DNA from: an uncultured Bacilli bacterium
GTDB lineage: Bacteria > Bacillota_I > Bacilli_A > RF39 > UBA660
NCBI GenBank assembly: GCA_944363995.1
Contig: CALVVV010000062.1
Coordinates: forward strand, 1-7,045
Length of the DNA: 7,045 nucleotides
Direction of reading: 5' to 3'
Below the pieces are notes generated by a model. It saw only the letters and a program-made list of their open reading frames with translations. It was not told the origin of the DNA and ran no database searches. Positions 6,824 through 7,045 of this stretch are shown here, piece after piece. The number at the start of each line of letters is the position of its first letter. Within the stretch, counting starts at the first letter, position 1. A program made the translations under genes and the position numbers.

Positions 6824-7045
6824 ATGATCAAATTAACAAATAGCAAAAATGGGGGGGGGGGTATTTACTAAATAAAGCTTTTACTTTAATCGAATTAATA
6901 GGTGTATTAATAATACTAGCAGTAATATCATTAATAACATTTCCGGTAATTGATAATGTCATAGAAAGTTCAAGAGAAAAATCATATGATCAAACAGTAA
7001 AAAGTATAATATCAGCTGCCAATAATTATAGTATAAATAATAAAA
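6824..7045 (+). CDS. Type IV prepilin-like protein, 5' part, out of frame at a poly-G tract (phase OFF as written)
   Basis: A well-placed start (ATG 6824 behind AGGAGAGG) opens MIKLTNSKN, then meets 11 G (6851-6861). As written the frame continues GGGGIY and stops at TAA 6869-6871. Reading instead from TAT 6862 in the next frame gives YLLNKAFTLIEL, a hydrophobic helix (LIGVLIILAVISLITFPVI) and an amphipathic helix (VIESSREKSYDQ and on) that stays open to the window end. This is a class III prepilin signal: basic leader, AFTLIE with Glu at mature position 5, then the pilin helix, processed by a prepilin peptidase at the membrane. Residue -1 would be Ala where Gly is usual. Nine or 12 G would join start and signal with an 18-19 residue leader. 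Ile codons here are mostly ATA, unlike the upstream genes. Whether the product is a pilus subunit, a Com-type pseudopilin or another surface protein cannot be told. The 3' part lies outside the window. Confidence 0.75.
6851..6861. repeat. Homopolymer of 11 G in the prepilin leader coding region
   Basis: Eleven consecutive G, in a window where the next longest G run I see is five (1293-1297) and G makes up roughly a sixth of bases by eye. Long G/C tracts near the 5' end of surface genes are classic sites of slipped-strand mispairing in other bacteria. Counts of 9 or 12 put the strong start in frame with the prepilin, while 10 and 11 do not. A base-calling or assembly error in tract length is the main alternative for the exact count. 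Confidence 0.95.

Noticed and set aside
6849..6875. A separate short gene from ATG 6849 as written
   Set aside because: With 11 G it stops after seven sense codons at TAA 6873-6875; it is only meaningful as an alternative start if the tract length changes.

Overview
The window is a very AT-rich piece of a bacterial chromosome. All genes lie on the + strand and are packed with almost no spacing. The block prpC-prkC-rsgA-rpe is typical of low-GC Gram-positive bacteria (Bacillota). Base composition and codon use (TTA, AAA, ATT, GAA) point to a reduced, AT-rich Bacilli or Mollicutes-related lineage, such as uncultured gut RF39/Erysipelotrichia-like groups; that placement is inference. TGA is a genuine stop (the ATGA overlap ending prpC) and Trp is TGG, so the standard bacterial code 11 applies rather than the Mycoplasma code. 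A PASTA-domain kinase suggests a peptidoglycan wall.

Layout: 1-131 is non-coding. It holds a probable intrinsic terminator of an upstream gene (13-70), an inverted repeat (80-115) and a good extended -10 promoter (102-130). From 147 to 6756 seven genes run at spacings of -1, -4, 0, +2, -8 and +3 bases: rlmN (23S rRNA methylation), prpC and prkC (PP2C phosphatase and PASTA Ser/Thr kinase), rsgA (30S maturation GTPase), rpe (ribulose-phosphate epimerase), frr (ribosome recycling factor) and an AI-2E-family membrane protein. They are best read as one operon joining ribosome function with cell-wall-linked Ser/Thr phosphorylation. The usual thiN gene after rpe is missing, and frr, normally found beside pyrH/tsf, is in its place.

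After a 67-base gap a new gene starts at 6824 behind a strong ribosome binding site. It encodes a type IV prepilin-like protein and is cut off by the window end. Its leader region contains 11 consecutive G (6851-6861), extraordinary in this sequence. With 11 G the gene is out of frame; with 9 or 12 G the strong start reads into the class III signal AFTLIE and a hydrophobic helix. This looks like a phase-variable on/off switch of a surface pilin or pseudopilin, recorded in the OFF state, and is the most interesting item in the window. A second notable point is a perfect Shine-Dalgarno plus in-frame GTG inside prkC, just before the membrane segment, which could yield a separate kinase-free PASTA protein.
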